Source of the DNA: Limanda limanda
Lineage: Eukaryota > Chordata > Actinopteri > Pleuronectiformes > Pleuronectidae
DNA length: 64,000 nucleotides
Direction of reading: 5' to 3'
Assembly (NCBI RefSeq): GCF_963576545.1
Contig: NC_083658.1
Span: 9,751,428-9,815,427, forward strand
Every line of letters begins with the position of its first letter. The stretch's first letter is position 1. The notes under the pieces were generated by a model, which was given only the letters and a program-made list of their open reading frames with translations, was not told the origin of the DNA and did not search any database. Shown here one piece after another: positions 33,436 through 46,770 of the stretch. A program made the position numbers and the translations under genes.

Positions 33436-34999
33436 ATTTCACAAAGAGAAAAGAAAAAAGGCTAAATACAAAAGAAAAGAGACAAGCGTGTGCAAAATAC
33501 AGAACTATTGTCTTATTGACAAATTTGCATTATAATATGAGTCATCTAAAGGGTAGTAGTCAATTCTGTTATTAAAGCAATTCGAGATAAATAATTGTGC
33601 CTCTGTGTGCACAAGCTATTAAATCAAGGAAAATGCCAACAAACTTCACAATAAAATCTATCAGAATTTTCTTTTTTAATTTTGGTGTCTTCTACTCACC
33701 TTCAAGTGAGAAAGATAACAATACAATAATACCTCTATTGAACTGGCAGCATTACTTTCAACCTCAAACACATAAAGGTCCTGCCAGTGTCACTGGTTGT
33801 GATTCTGGTTTGTCATGACATTGCTTTCACACAGATTTAAATGGACCTCTATTTACAGAGAAGACTGTTTGTAAGCAGTGCTTCCCAGTAGACAGGTTAT
33901 TGTGCATATTATTTATCAGAAGTAAATGCAGCACAGAAAGCTTATACTGTGCTGCATTATTCCTGAAGGGAAAAGCACGGTGATCACAGTGCTCTTGGTA
34001 CTTGCTCTAGTGGGCAATGCTCCGAGCACTTCACGCATTCCAATTTCTCCAGAATACATTAATACTGTCCCCTAGTTCTCCCTTGGTGACAGTGGAAATT
34101 ATACATTATTATGAGGAGATCAGAGGACAAGCAGAACAGGGAAGGCGCAGCATTACACAGATGAATTTTCGCACCACTCCGGATTAAAAGTTAATGGGAC
34201 GAGCTGAATATTGGATGAGATGAGGCCGTGTTTGCCGGCAGTCCTCTCCGCCGCAGAGGCTACTCTGACTTGACTCTTCAAATCTGTGATTCACAGATTA
34301 TGACTTCTCTCTCCAGTTCGTCTTTGATCATCCCACAGCAGAATCAGACACTGACAGAGCTAATCAGAGATGTTTTCCTAGGAACAACTGTCTGCTTGCA
34401 ACTGCAAGAAGCGCCTCACATCGACATTACACTCTGATTCATTGCCTTGGTAACACACACTTGATCAGACCAACTAAAGCAACTAAATCCTTCAGTTTGG
34501 TTTTACTTTGAGTCAGTAGTGTTGAGAAACAAGACCTTGAAAGAATTAAACTGGCCCCTGCTGAACTCGCTGCATTTCTAACACTAATAGATTGAAAGGG
34601 AAATCTGCTGAATAGATCTCAAGCTGAAGGTTTATTAATCTTAAAGGATTCTCAGACAAAAGACACGTTCAACTGTACTTGTGGCTTTCAATAGCTGGCG
34701 AAGATTGGACTGTTGTCATGAAGACATTTCACATGTCATAACACAACCTTATATGGAGCTTTTTGTCCTGACTGGCTGCGTTCCTCTGAGGCTGGATTTG
34801 AAAACTGACTACATTGTGGTGGTCCAACTGATGTCCATGACAGAGAAATACATCCATCCATTCCTGGGCAATGAAGGATGCAATGGGTTGATCTTTCTCA
34901 GGTCAACCTATCCCAGAATTCCCAGGTGGCTGTCACTTTTATGTCGAAGTGTCCTTGACATCCAGAATGCCCCTGCCTCTGTTTAACTTGTGTAAGTTA

Positions 35000-35118
35000 T
35001 AGAGGGCTAGGTATAGAAAGTGTTGTATGAACAAATGGATTCATGTGAATTGTGGTGTAAAGCATAACGATCTCTAAGACTAAAAAACTCCTGTATAGAT
35101 GTAACCCATTTACCATTT
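35000..35118 (+). repeat. tRNA-derived SINE, 3' half only
   Basis: TGTGAATTGTGGTGTAAAGC and AAGACTAAAAAACTCC are followed by TGTATAGATGTAACCCATTT, ending ACCATTT. This is the tail block of the same SINE family, comparable with 5390-5450. The tRNA-like head is absent, consistent with 5' truncation. Confidence 0.6.
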
Positions 35119-35207
35119 TGCACTGGCGATTAAACAGATTGAGTAGATTTTAATTAAATAGCTAACGGCACAAATATTAAAAAACAAGGTGTGACTATAG
35201 GTGACAG

Positions 35208-35210
<3 letters not shown>

Positions 35211-35243
<33 letters not shown>
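35211..35243. repeat. (TG)n microsatellite
   Basis: This is an uninterrupted TG run of about 33 bp. Confidence 0.97.
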
Positions 35244-35246
<3 letters not shown>

Positions 35247-35289
35247 TGTGTGTTTGGGGATATAAGATGGTGGCAGGTGTCAGAGGTGA

Positions 35290-35530
35290 ACAAGGTAAAT
35301 GGGGTTTTTTGTGAACCAATTTTTATTGGGATTTGAAGGACAACAATCATCATTCGACAGCACATTAATAAAGTAATTACTGTATACAACATAATCATAC
35401 CCATGTACTCACACACACAGATACACACATACACGCTGGATAACAATAAAATGAAAGCATAAAAATATGATATAACTGAAGATAAATATATAGCAAAAAT
35501 TAAGTAAAATACATAAAATGTCATGAATGC
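35290..35530 (-). repeat. Possible retroelement 3' tail
   Basis: On the minus strand the sequence is AT-rich and ends CAATAAAAATTGGTTCAC, a poly-adenylation-signal-like ending resembling some LINE 3' ends. No coding remnant adjoins it, so the call is weak. Confidence 0.3.
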
Positions 35531-36769
35531 AAAAGGAAAAAAGGGCCATTGAGTCGTAACCTAGTTAGATCTATCAAATGAACAAGGTGAATGTTGATAT
35601 CCCTCCTCTGACTCCAGGTCCATGGCGTCTGACATCCTCGCAGTGTTTGCTGTGACTGGGTCTGGCACTCTTGGACATTTTGATCTTATTTGTGTTTACC
35701 TTGCGGTGACTATGTAGCAGACAAGCACAAAACCTCAGCATTTCCAGAAAAATATTCCACAAGACAAGACCCGTGTGTGCTCAAGAAACAGCCCTCAGAA
35801 TAACATGATTGTGATGACTCAGAGCTCCTGCGGTGCTGGTCTTCTTCCAGGGACTCGTGATCTTCCATTTGGTTCAAACCTAACCACTTCTGATCGCGCT
35901 TTTTATCTTTAAAATGGTTGCAGCACTGAGCCAGGTTGTAGTTACTGAGTTTTGAAATGTCAGACAGTAACAGTTGCAGCAAGACTGGAGAACTGGAAGA
36001 ATAAGACATTTGTAATGGCTCTAACACCGACACAGTGCACCCAGCTTTATTTATAGCTGACTGGCTGCAATCAGCTGCCTCCTCAGGGCCTGAAGTGGCT
36101 TTTACCTCAACCACAGGCTGTTAGACGGCTCATCAACGTGACAGACAGCTGCTGAGGCTGGAGCAAGGCCAACTGAGGGGGAGGAGGGCGGGACAAACAA
36201 TGTACTTACCGCTGCATGCCCAGAAGTTGCCCATTAGCAGCTTTTCTTTTTCATATCATAATGGAACTTTCCAAAAATGATACCTTAAAGATAGAGGGTA
36301 CTTGAGTTGGTGTGAAATACACTGTTAATCTTGGATTTGTGTATAGTGTTAGTAAAAAAGCAACATTGAATTCATAGTGTGAAGAGCTTGAATTGTGTGT
36401 TGAGCAAATAAATAAACAAAACAATTACACTAATCATAAGATTCGATAGACAACTTTCTTAAATAATGCGATTGCAAATGTAAAGCCCACAGCACAATAC
36501 AAAAACTTCCACTGAACATTGTCCTTCACTGTTGGACTATATTGCTCTAAGAAGATATATTTTTATATGTATTCATACATTTTATATGTATTTTTACCTC
36601 AGGTGTAAAACCGTGTCTGCTCTCCCGATATCTAATTCTGTCTGAGCTCCACAAAGAGAACATAAAACTATTAAGGATCGTGTCTTCTGTTCCAATTTCA
36701 ACATAACTGCACAAATATTTTATCAACTCTGAAAATAAAAAAAATGGGCATAGCACACTAAGGCTCTAA

Positions 36770-36970
36770 ATTGTTTCTGAAGGTTTATTATGCCTCGGTA
36801 CCAGTGACAGCCATAGAGGGAGGCATTATATTTTCAGGTGTCAATCAGTTTGTATGTCTCCCTCTGTTGAACATGATATCAGGTTTTGTGTAAGCATTTA
36901 TCACGCATGGCCAGAGGGAATTTCATTGCATCTGGCACAACTGTTCACTTGGATTTAAGGATAATTAGCA
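36770..36970 (+). repeat. Dispersed fish repeat (LINE-tail-like), fragment
   Basis: It contains GGAGGCATTATATTTTCAGG, ACATGATATCAGG and GAGGGAATTTCATTGCATCT. After these come GGCACAACTGTTCACTTGGA and TTTAAGGATAATTAG. The order matches a widespread fish repeat with the pattern GCGGAGGCATTATGTTTT ... GAGGGAATTTCTTCAAATTTGG, recalled from memory. No coding part is present. Confidence 0.6.
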
Positions 36971-38599
36971 AGAAGGTTCCATGTTCAAATCCTACTTCGT
37001 CTGGGATGTTTTCGTGTTGTTTAAATAATGGACCAAAGGACAAAAGGGCTGTGATTTCCTAACACAAGTTTTTGGCCATAACACGTGAATTCATATGCTT
37101 ATGATGACAAATTACACATAATAGCTGCTATTGTCCTTCAAAGTCTTACTGCATATATTATGACAGACTGGACTGGCATGGACATAATCTGCAACTTTGT
37201 GGTGGCATACAACCTTTTCAAACTGCTGTTGAATCAGATCAAGGATGAAATAAGTGGTCAATCTCAATGAAAACAGGCTTTTGTCAAATCCGACATAGAT
37301 AACTATACTTATATATAATTTGATGTTGACTGTGTACCCTTTTCTCCGGGGAATAACTCACAGTGCTGTGTTCATTCCCGAACCGTAAAACTAAACTGGT
37401 ATCCACTAGCGGTGCTGTTGGAGTTTGTTTATATCTCAGACCAGATAATGTTGAGAGGACTTTACTGGAGCCAAATTGCAGACATCAGACAAGGCAACCA
37501 GTGCGGATAAGAGTATTTAATCAAATATGTAGCCTCTGCGTTTCTTTTGGCAAGCAAGAAGAAACTTAGCCCTTCACCAACCAGTTTCAACAGGAGGGCA
37601 AAAGACCACAGACAGAATAATGTAAAAGCTTAGTTAATTATTTCATGTAAATAATGCAAAAAGGGTCAGGGAACAGTCAATATCCTTCCGGAAGAGGGGA
37701 GGGAAAAACAACCTGATGCCGAAGGCCAGCTCTGCCTTGGTTGCCTCTTCACAGCGTCTCACAAACCTTTCTTGATTGTGGTCGCTGAGCCGTCAACACT
37801 GACAAGGCTGACAACACACTTCAAATCCAAAGTAAAGCCTGGGGTAATGGTCAAATTACTCAATGAGAGAAGGTAACTGAACCTGATGTATTACTTTTAA
37901 TGATTAAATTCCCAGAAGAATTAAGAATGAGTTGTGAATATTTCTCGCAACCAACAAGGCTAAATATAAACTGCCCGATTTTTCAAAGGAGCCAAAGAGC
38001 ATTACCTTGTTTTATAAGGTGATGTCAGAGAGCTGGCTCTGACCTTTCTGTTGCTCCTTGGAAGCAGGAAAAGCTGCCATGTTTAAATGTAACATTTAAC
38101 CTGGACAGGCAGGGCGAGTTGACCTATCACAATGGCTTGTCATTACACTCATGTAAATTGTTGCTGATAAAATTGGTTTTGCATTAAATTAGGTATGTTT
38201 CCTAAAAAGCATGTTTTCATGATGTAAAGCCAAAAGGAGGAACAGTGGTGAGGTATGCATTCCATAAATCTATAAAAAATTCCATAAAGATATATACATT
38301 ACAAATGACAAGTGAACGATTGCAGAAGTACTCAGGGTGAGTAAACATCCCTATTGGATTTTGGATTTCAGAAAGACTAAAGTACCTACCAAAAAGTAAA
38401 TTGTGAAAAGTGTAAAATGATCACTACCTTAGGTTGGGATTCCCAGGCATTATATCAGGATGAGGTACAATGTTATTATCAACACAAACAAAGGTAGCCC
38501 TCACACTTCCTGTCCACTAACAGAATCAGTTACCTGTTTTATCTCTCTTCTTAAGACAAATCTCGACAAAAAAAAGAAGCTTTTATCTCATGGTGTCTA

Positions 38600-38710
38600 T
38601 AACCTTTATTATCTGTATCTTTATTATTATTACTTTCTTCACTTCATATTGTTTGTTGTAAAGCACTTTGTTACCTGTACTGAAAAGTGTTCTACAAATA
38701 CAAATAAACT
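38600..38710 (+). repeat. Retroelement-like tail
   Basis: TTATTATTATTAC is followed by TGTAAAGCACTTTGTTACCT and GAAAAGTGTTCTACAAATAC and then AAATAAA. The AAGCACTTTG ... AAAGTGcTcTAtAAATAAA layout is common at retroelement 3' ends in fish. The body is absent. Confidence 0.45.
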
Positions 38711-41559
38711 CCGACTGGGCAGACAGAGCTGATATCCATTCCGAGGAAACTGCCGTCGGACATCCTGCAGCTCCTGCTTCGTCCCCAGCAACAAACTCTA
38801 CATTTTTCAGGTGCCACCCGATGTTTCTGCTGAGGTAAATGTGGAGGACACTATGAGCAGCAGCTGGAGAGGCCAGAAGGAGAGAGGGTTTCTCTCTGTG
38901 CTTCACGACCTCGGCTGAACTTGTTGGTAGTGATCTTTCACTTTTCCTCTGTTATCACAGAATATCTACATATCTGCAAGGCTGCTGAGTAATGACGAGT
39001 ATGCAGCGCATTTGATTAACTCTGCACCACTCTACATTTATATGCTCACACACTGTAACAGCCATGAGCTCTATATTCAACCAGAATCAATCTACAACAA
39101 CCAGTGCTGAAAACACCAGCTTCAGTAAATGCAACCCGACAGGAAAACAAATGATAATAAGTGTGTTTGTGCTGAATGCTGATGCAGTAACTGGCTGCAG
39201 ATGATGTTGTTTGTGTGAGGATGGAGCCAGGAGAGACAGGGGGGGGGGATCACGGTGCAACATGTTCCTCAACTTCTGTGATAGAGGGAGAGATGTCACA
39301 CATTGCCGAGCTCCAGCAACAGATCCATGGTATATGCTTACTCATTCTGTTTCCAGTTCAGCTGAAAATCACAAATTGGCCTTTAATTTCATTGTCACTT
39401 TGAATTTGTATTGTGGTAAATAGATATGTTTCTGCCATGGTTACACACACACACACGAAAAAACTCACATCATTTCCTGTTTCATGTTAAATGTCACTTT
39501 CACAATATTGTTTACTTAAATTCTACAAAAAATGTGTGACTCCTTTTCCCAATGGGGAACCAATGGTAGAGTCTCTCCAAAGAGAAACGCAGTGCTCTCA
39601 AGTTAGTTAAAAGCAAGTGCACCATGAGCCACATGAAAAGTACGCTCCCATTTGCATCAGTGGATCACAACTTATTCAGTTTGACCCTGATTCCTTCAAG
39701 ACAAACTCTTTGAAATATTGAGGAAATTACCCAGAGCCCGAGAATGCCTTTTCAGCGGACCATGCATAAAATCATTTGCTTACAACTGTGCTATTTATTT
39801 CTCTGAGGAGGAGGAGTAGCAAGGACAAGGACTGATTTGCAAACTGTTTGCCAACCATCATAGATTGCTAAGAGGGTCTTTGCATCTTTTCACTCCAAGG
39901 AAGAAACCTAAGGTTATTAATAATACAGATACACCGGCAAGTGTCTGCAGTCAGTTTATGAGTTATTTCCTCTGCTTTCTTGCTGTGTCACCTCTGGACC
40001 CAAGGAAAAAAATTCTTTGGGCTTGACCGGAGTGCTTTGTAGAAAAAATACTTTCATATTTTGTCGGGAGCATCCACTTCTAAAAATATGTTTTGTGCAC
40101 TTTCAAACCTCTGCATCAAAGATTGGAAGTTGATAATATGCTTTATCCCTGTAAAGGTAGACTTTCATATATCCAAATTAGTTTTCTAAGTCTCCACAGC
40201 TTGAGAGTCAAATGGTATAGAACCCTATGAAAAATTACTGAATTTGGTGTTTCCCCCACTGCGATGGCTGGCATGGGAATTGAAGTAATTTCTGTTGAGA
40301 GGAGCTTTGAGTACAAACAATACCCTACAGGCATGTTTATAAAGGCCACAGCATGAGTACATGATGCCACCACTGACAATAAGTTGTCCACCTAATTATC
40401 AGAACAGAAAAGCTGAGGGAATTCAGAAACAGTTGGGCAACCACATCAAAACCAATCGGACATTGTATATTATGGAGGTGTTCCCTTAAGGCCTCATTCA
40501 AAAACGATTATTTTCAGGGAACGGAATTATTAGGATCTCTAAAAGGACAAGTTGAAAAAGAGCAAATCACCATAAAGTTCAGCGCTTTACTGCAGCTCAG
40601 ACTGCAGAGGTCCACTCACTGACCTGAAAGTTCTTCAGGTCGTTACCGAGCCAATTGTGAACGGGGGAATTTAATTGGGTAAACTAAAGCTGTCCGGTCC
40701 TATTATGTAAAAATTGCGTGCGTATACTTTCACGACACCTAATTATTCAATAAAATATCATGTACTTCCGTCTTTTAGATGTATTGGGGAAGACAGTGGA
40801 GGTATTTAAAATGTCAGTTTCACTCAGTGATTGGGTCAGTGTTTGAACTGACTTGTTGTACAACTAGTGAGTACGGACATTTTAATGGAATGTAGGTGCA
40901 GTTAACGAATGAATATGTTCAGCAAGTACGTTTTTGTGACATCTAATTATGAAATAAAACATATTACTTCTTCTAGTGGTAGAGGAGGGGGGAGAGTGGC
41001 CGGCAGGCGACTGAGGGCTGTGCAGTTCATGGACATACTGAGTGTGTTTCCTCACAGTGCAACACTCTCTTTCATATTCAACGATTCAAACTTCTGAAAA
41101 ATGTTTTTTTGACATTCTGAAACACGTTGAATGCCACCTGTGCATGCATAAAGATAGCAAATTGGCATAATGAACACCCCAATGATACCTATGAGGCTAC
41201 ACTTCCTCATCAGAAGGGTTCATTCAACTGTGAAAATGGCATCAAAGGGCAAACAGGAGAACTTCGGAGATTGAAGTCCTGATTTAGAAACTAAAAGTTA
41301 ACGCTGTTTCACGGGTCGCACTGTCACTGAAATAAAGGTGTTGCTATGAAAATGGCTTTAAAAAATGGATGTTGTGTTTTCAGCCGCATCTGTTGGTTTA
41401 TTACTTTACAGGATTACAGAACAGTTTGTGGGGCCAAGAAGGAACTCGTAACATTTTGGACCAGTGACAATTGTTACCTGGTAGATGAAAATCTGCCCAG
41501 TTGTTGAAAGGATGCAAAAAAACACATCAACAACTAGAATTACACTCGTGAAGTTCAAA

Positions 41560-41755
41560 CCTCTGCCATAGCTAATGCCCTTGCCATGATGAAGAAAGTC
41601 AAACATGATCATCTTGGATCCGCCTATTGATCCACTCCACTTCCTTGGGTCATGTCCCACCCCTCCACAAAATGTGATTGAAATCGGGTGTGTATTTTTT
41701 GTGTGATTCTGCTAACCAAGACACACAAACGCAGACTTTGCGGAGGTCCCGAAGT
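41560..41755 (+). repeat. Dispersed fish repeat, fragment
   Basis: TGCCCTTGCCATGATGAAGA and AGTC lead to GGATCCGCC, CTTGGGTC, GTGTGATTCTGCTAACCAA and ACACAAACGCAG, then TTTGCGGAGG. This resembles, from memory, a fish repeat ending in ...AATCCTGCTAACxAACxAACAAACG...CTTGGCGGAGG. The class is not assigned. Confidence 0.5.
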
Positions 41756-44700
41756 CTTAAAGCAATCCCATTCTTAGTGTTGGGGTAAGTAAAAGAACGA
41801 ATAGGACACTGCTTTAGAGCAGGGTTCACTAGCAGGTGGACTCTGGACCCACACGCCGTCCTGTGCGGACCCGGACTCGTGATAAATCATTGAGAATTGT
41901 CCGATTTTGACAGAGAGTTTATATGTTAACCCGGCAAAGCTTTTCTGTAACTCACAGACCAATTACATGCATTGTAAATCATCTGCCCCGGAGTCGGAGA
42001 CCCACAGCCAGAGATACACACGAGGGAACGTCGAGAGGAGGAAGAATAGAAAGAATAGAAAGGGAAGAGAAAGGCAGACAGCGAAAACAGTTTGTAATCC
42101 ACACTGGGCAGACTTTTCATCTTAATTCTTCTGACGGGCATGTTTAAAACCAGTATGTCTCAAATGCCACCAGACCATTTCACCGCATATTTAAATCCTG
42201 GCAGGACAAGCTAGATCTCACTGATCAAGACAGGCGTAGGTGGGATGTAAAGAAAGAAAGATAATACGGTTTTAAAGCTGTTGTTAAGATGTGTTGAAAT
42301 TGTTGGAAAATTGGTTTACAGCTATTAACAGAAAATGAATTTGCAAAAATGACAAATGAATTAAGGCTTTTATTTGTTTTTCCAAAATTGAGCACCTCTT
42401 AAGATGCAGAATTTAAAAATAAGCTTTCTCTTCTTTCTTATTTTTGTCATTTGTTGACTACACACAGATTGTTACAGTTGAAACATCTTATATTTGAATA
42501 CATGTATTGTACTGAATGCCCGTTGGACATTATGATGTTCAGCACTTTTACTTGAGGAAGTGTTCTCGAATCTGGACCTTTCTAATCAAACAAGCAACTC
42601 ATTGCATTATGAGAAGTGTGACTTTCCCCAACCTTATAGAAGTCAGAATGACAAAGCAGATTAGTCCATATGCTAATTCTTTCTGGTTGCTTTTATTAAC
42701 GAAATATCAAAATACATATCATATCATGGCTGGTGCCAACAGGCAAAGTGCCATTTACCTCTATAGTGCACATGTTGTCACTGCTGCCATGGAATAGTTT
42801 GGTTGGTGTTAAACATTGCAATGCTGCAGCAACTCATTTCCGGACCTACAGAAGAAATTGCAGCGGAAGCAACAGGTCTTTCCATTTGCAGCGCTCTAAC
42901 ACTCAAAGTAGCTCAGAGGGCAGGGCAGCATTTTAAAGGCGACCCCGTCCACTCAAATGAATGTGAACCTAATGTTAAGTTTAAGTGGGCCGGTGTAGAG
43001 TTAAGGTTGATGCAGCACATCGCAAAATTACCTCCTCTACGCCGAGACAGCACACGCCGCTGTGGCACTCAAGCTGCTCAAAGATCTCCCCCTGTTTTGG
43101 AAATAAAGGGGTCGTGACCTTCAGCATTTCCAAGGCCAGCGGCACGCGAGCGCCGGACTTAAGTGGAAGACGGATCGAAGGCGTGGACGGCCACGGAGAG
43201 GAAAAGCCAAGTCAGTCATGGAGGACTCCTGGGAGAGAAGATTGTATTGATTTCAGCTTCGCCTCCCTCATGACGGGAACAAACCGCAGAGGAACAGTGT
43301 TGTGTGTCAGTGATACATCCAGCAGCTTAAAGGATTGTAAATATTGTGAGGTGAGTGGAGGTCAGCTATTGAACACGGGACTAAAAGGTGATAACCTTAC
43401 ACCAATAATTGCACTTGTCATTTGTGAAACCCACACAGAGTAAGGAAATTACATTTACTGGAAATACATTGTTGCAGCAAAGTTCTAAAAATAATAATAA
43501 TAGAATAAATGCCACTGCATTGTTTTAGCTCCACTTTAGTTACAGGTTTCTATTTTCTGTTTTGTTTCACTAAAATCCACTAGATTTACATTTTTATTTG
43601 GATCCTGACCAACGTGTACACACTCATAGCTATCCCTCACCTGGGTATTTCATCAATACCCATGAATTACTACCTGGGAAATCAGGAGGAAATGTCCCTG
43701 TATCCTGCAATGTGAAGGGAAGGGATGAAAAATTCCTGCCTCTTGGTCCTTATTCACCTCAAAATTGATGGGTTCGTCCTTGGCCTACGTCCCATCCTTC
43801 CGCCGAGTCAGTACCACCACTATCATCTATTTTACTAATTTACGAGATGAAGATCATCCTGTATTGAAGAACACTTGATCAAACTCCTGGGGAAAAGTTT
43901 TACTGGCCTTATGAAATCAAGTCACCCTCGACTGGACATTTGAGACAGTGTCCATCAATCAATCAATCAGTACAGTTCTTCCACACTGCACTTTCTGGAC
44001 CTTGAGTTTACGTCCATCTTTGTATGCAGCCCATGGAATAAATATACACATCCTATAGGCTGAATCCTGAAGCCAAGGTGTTAGCTAGCAAGCTTTACTT
44101 GCAATTTACTAAGTTCTCACATTATACTTTCTTTTATTTATTTTTTTATATTTACTTTAAATATTTGTGATGAAAATTGGTCTGAGGATTCCATTTATAC
44201 TGTGTCACTGATTTCAAGTGATAACCAACTTACCTTTATATTAAATACTTATGTACGGACATGTCTGAATACTAATGAGTATGAGACCTACTCCATAATG
44301 CTGTCAGTGTTATAATACTGCTGCGGCCGTGGAGTTTTGAGAATCTAGGACAAAGCCTCCTTGGACACTGCAGCTCCGTGGAAATAGCAGGGCTGATGAG
44401 AAAGAGGCTGGAGGAAGTCATTACCCACGTTGTAATTAACAGCTGGAGCTAAATTACGCTTTCCATATCTCCAGAATTCTAATTTTCATGGAGTTTAGAG
44501 AGCACGGAAAATAGTCCACGTTACACTTTGCCGGAAACACAGAAAGCATATTTGATAATGAAATAGGAAACACAGTGGCTGCCTGTGAATGATATCATGT
44601 TTAATATAACATTTCTTAATTAATTCAGCCACTTCAGTGCTACCGTTTTTGAAAAGAGATCCCATACATTTTTACTGAAGGTCCTAAAAGATATGACATT

Positions 44701-46474
44701 TATTACATGGGTTCAGGAGTTAAATAAAGTTTCTGCCGCCTGGCCTGCGATTTACATATATTACACGAAAGACAGTGGATTTCTGATAAAACACCGAGCG
44801 AGAGACGGCAGAGTTCTCGTGGAGAGAGCCTGCAGAAATATTTAGCGAGAGTGCGCGATAAGAGTTTGCGGCGGAACAGCAAGGGGGAGAATCTGCCCTC
44901 GTTTTCCTTTTTCAAGCATTTAACCCTGATCTGCCAGTCTGTCCCGGGAGGAATTAGACAGCAGTCACCATCAAAGACACTGTCTCATAACAGTGAGCCA
45001 CAGCACATGAGTCACCTTCCCTGCTGTAAGCTGCTGTTCATCATGCCGCTCGATGGACTCATGGATCTCCTTTATTTTCCGCGGACTTAATGACAGTAAT
45101 CGGAATAAATGTACTCATGACATTCAGGTGAGGCTTTCAGACGACAAGCAGTCGCTGCTCCGGCTGCCATCTGGCACCACTGATGTTGTGTCTTTAGAAT
45201 TTGTTTTGGCAGACCACAACTCCTGGCGACTGCATTATCTCCTCGCAAAGCTAAATAGACTGGGTTGTAGCTTAAAATAGAGGAAATGGTTAATATGACA
45301 TGACTGATATAACAGATTTGCTCACCAGAGTTGTAAACCTTATTTAGTATCTCAGTGATACATCCTGTCAACGGTTATTCCTGTCTCATTTTTTATATAT
45401 TCACCTGTCGAGCCGTTCCTGTCCCTGCATTTGTGTTTCCCACACCTGATAAGCACAGAATTACATGGCTGCCCCTGGTGTACTCATATCCATCTCTTGG
45501 CATATATATATATACTTTCCTGTTTTCCATGCTCCTTGCTAGATTCACTGAATTGAAATGGACGTCATGAATAAGCGGTTACGGAATGGGAAGTCGTCTT
45601 GTTTGGAGTTAAAGTGGTCAAGGTGTGAGGAGACGGCTGCAGAAATAATAACTCAGGAACAGATTGGAGGAAAGGAGATGTGGAGGAAACTTCAGGGAAC
45701 AAGGCGGTGCCACAGAAATAAACAAAAATGCAAAAATCACCAGGGAACAAAATAGAGGAGGCGACAAAGGAGACAGAGGAGCATAGAGACTCGTGCCTTC
45801 ATGTGGTGTCTAAATAATCACAGAAGTTATTCTCGTGAACGGCATCTCGGGCCAGAACAACAACGTGATCACTCACATACCGATATAAATAATTTTACAA
45901 TCAACTCTAATGAGTCGCTTTCTCAACACACATCTCAACTTGTAAGATGTTCAGACTTAAGTTTGAATAACTTTTGGACATTCCGAGGAGCATGTGAATG
46001 TCAACACACAAAGGAGGTCGGGTGGGCACAGGTTAAACACAGTCACAGCACAATCAAGCAAAAACACACAAGGCAAATACTTTCAAAGTAAAAGCAGAAT
46101 TTATAAACTCATAGTCCAAATCAGTTTCAAGACGAGGCTAAACCAAGAATTTTGCAGAAGTCCTTTACATAAGCAGATCCACTCAAAGTGGATGACGTGA
46201 AACGACAACTGCAAAGGCAATGTTGGGAAGATCAATATTTACCTCAGATGTGTCATGAAATAATAAAGAGAATATATTGACTTCTCAATCAATGAAAACG
46301 TACATCCCATGGTTTTGTTCCTTTCTTTTTCTTTTTTTCTTTTCAGACTTTAAAGAATGTACTACTGACAAGAAAAAGGGGTAAATAGGAATTTTACATC
46401 TTATCTTTGAGCTTAAACTTGTTGAAATTGCAAAGTCATGTTTAGTCTTGGTTATGCTACTATGGGCCTATATT

Positions 46475-46770
46475 GTCCGGGGCACACATGGGGCTTCTGC
46501 CTCCTTGTCTTCCTCACATTAGTGTCTCATTTATACGTATTACTGACTTGACTATTTCCCCTGAGTCCCTTTGCTTTATCGTTAACAATTATAATTACCA
46601 CCAGATTGCTTAGATATACAATATTATACTGGTATTACTGCCAATACCGCTATCATTACAACTGTCATTGCTGCCCCTGTTTTTTCACCTTGTTAAGCCC
46701 TATGTGACAAATTGTGATTTCGTGAATATGGACTGTACAAATGACATTTCATTGATTGATGTATATTTTC
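46475..46770 (+). repeat. Dispersed fish repeat family A, 3' part
   Basis: The end reads TTGTTAAGCCCTATGTGACA, AATTGTGATTTCGTGAATAT and GGACTGTACAAATGAC, then ATTGATTGAT. This is the reverse complement of the left end of 6335-6490. The body has the ATTACTGCCAATACCGCTAT-like low-complexity region. The ATTGATTG tail suggests 3'-end priming as in non-LTR elements, but the class is unproven. Confidence 0.65.

Larger units (their letters stand above)
31723..36769. other. Gene-free interval
   Basis: It holds a LINE remnant (32495-32745), a LINE-type tail (33360-33435), a SINE tail (about 35000-35118), a TG microsatellite (35211-35243) and a possible retroelement tail (about 35290-35530). Nothing else is recognised. 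The 134-codon minus-strand frame at 35710-36114 has no family resemblance. Confidence 0.6.
36971..46474. other. Gene-free interval
   Basis: There are no recognisable exons. It includes a LINE/SINE-like tail (38600-38710) and a repeat fragment (41560-41755). A GC-richer block at about 42800-43440 has several overlapping short frames and no known protein match. A conserved-element-like stretch lies at 44290-44520. The rest is unassigned. Confidence 0.55.

Noticed and set aside
35710..36114. 134-codon minus-strand frame
   Set aside because: No recognised domain, ordinary composition, and no supporting splice structure.
41817..42240. Possible transposon start (CAGGGTTCACTAGCAGGTGG...)
   Set aside because: The opening looks like a CAG-type DNA-transposon end, but no opposite terminus, duplication or transposase peptide was found.
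42803..43443. Overlapping frames of 104 and 152 codons
   Set aside because: There is no family resemblance, no convincing splice partners, and overlapping frames with similar length. Left as unassigned DNA.
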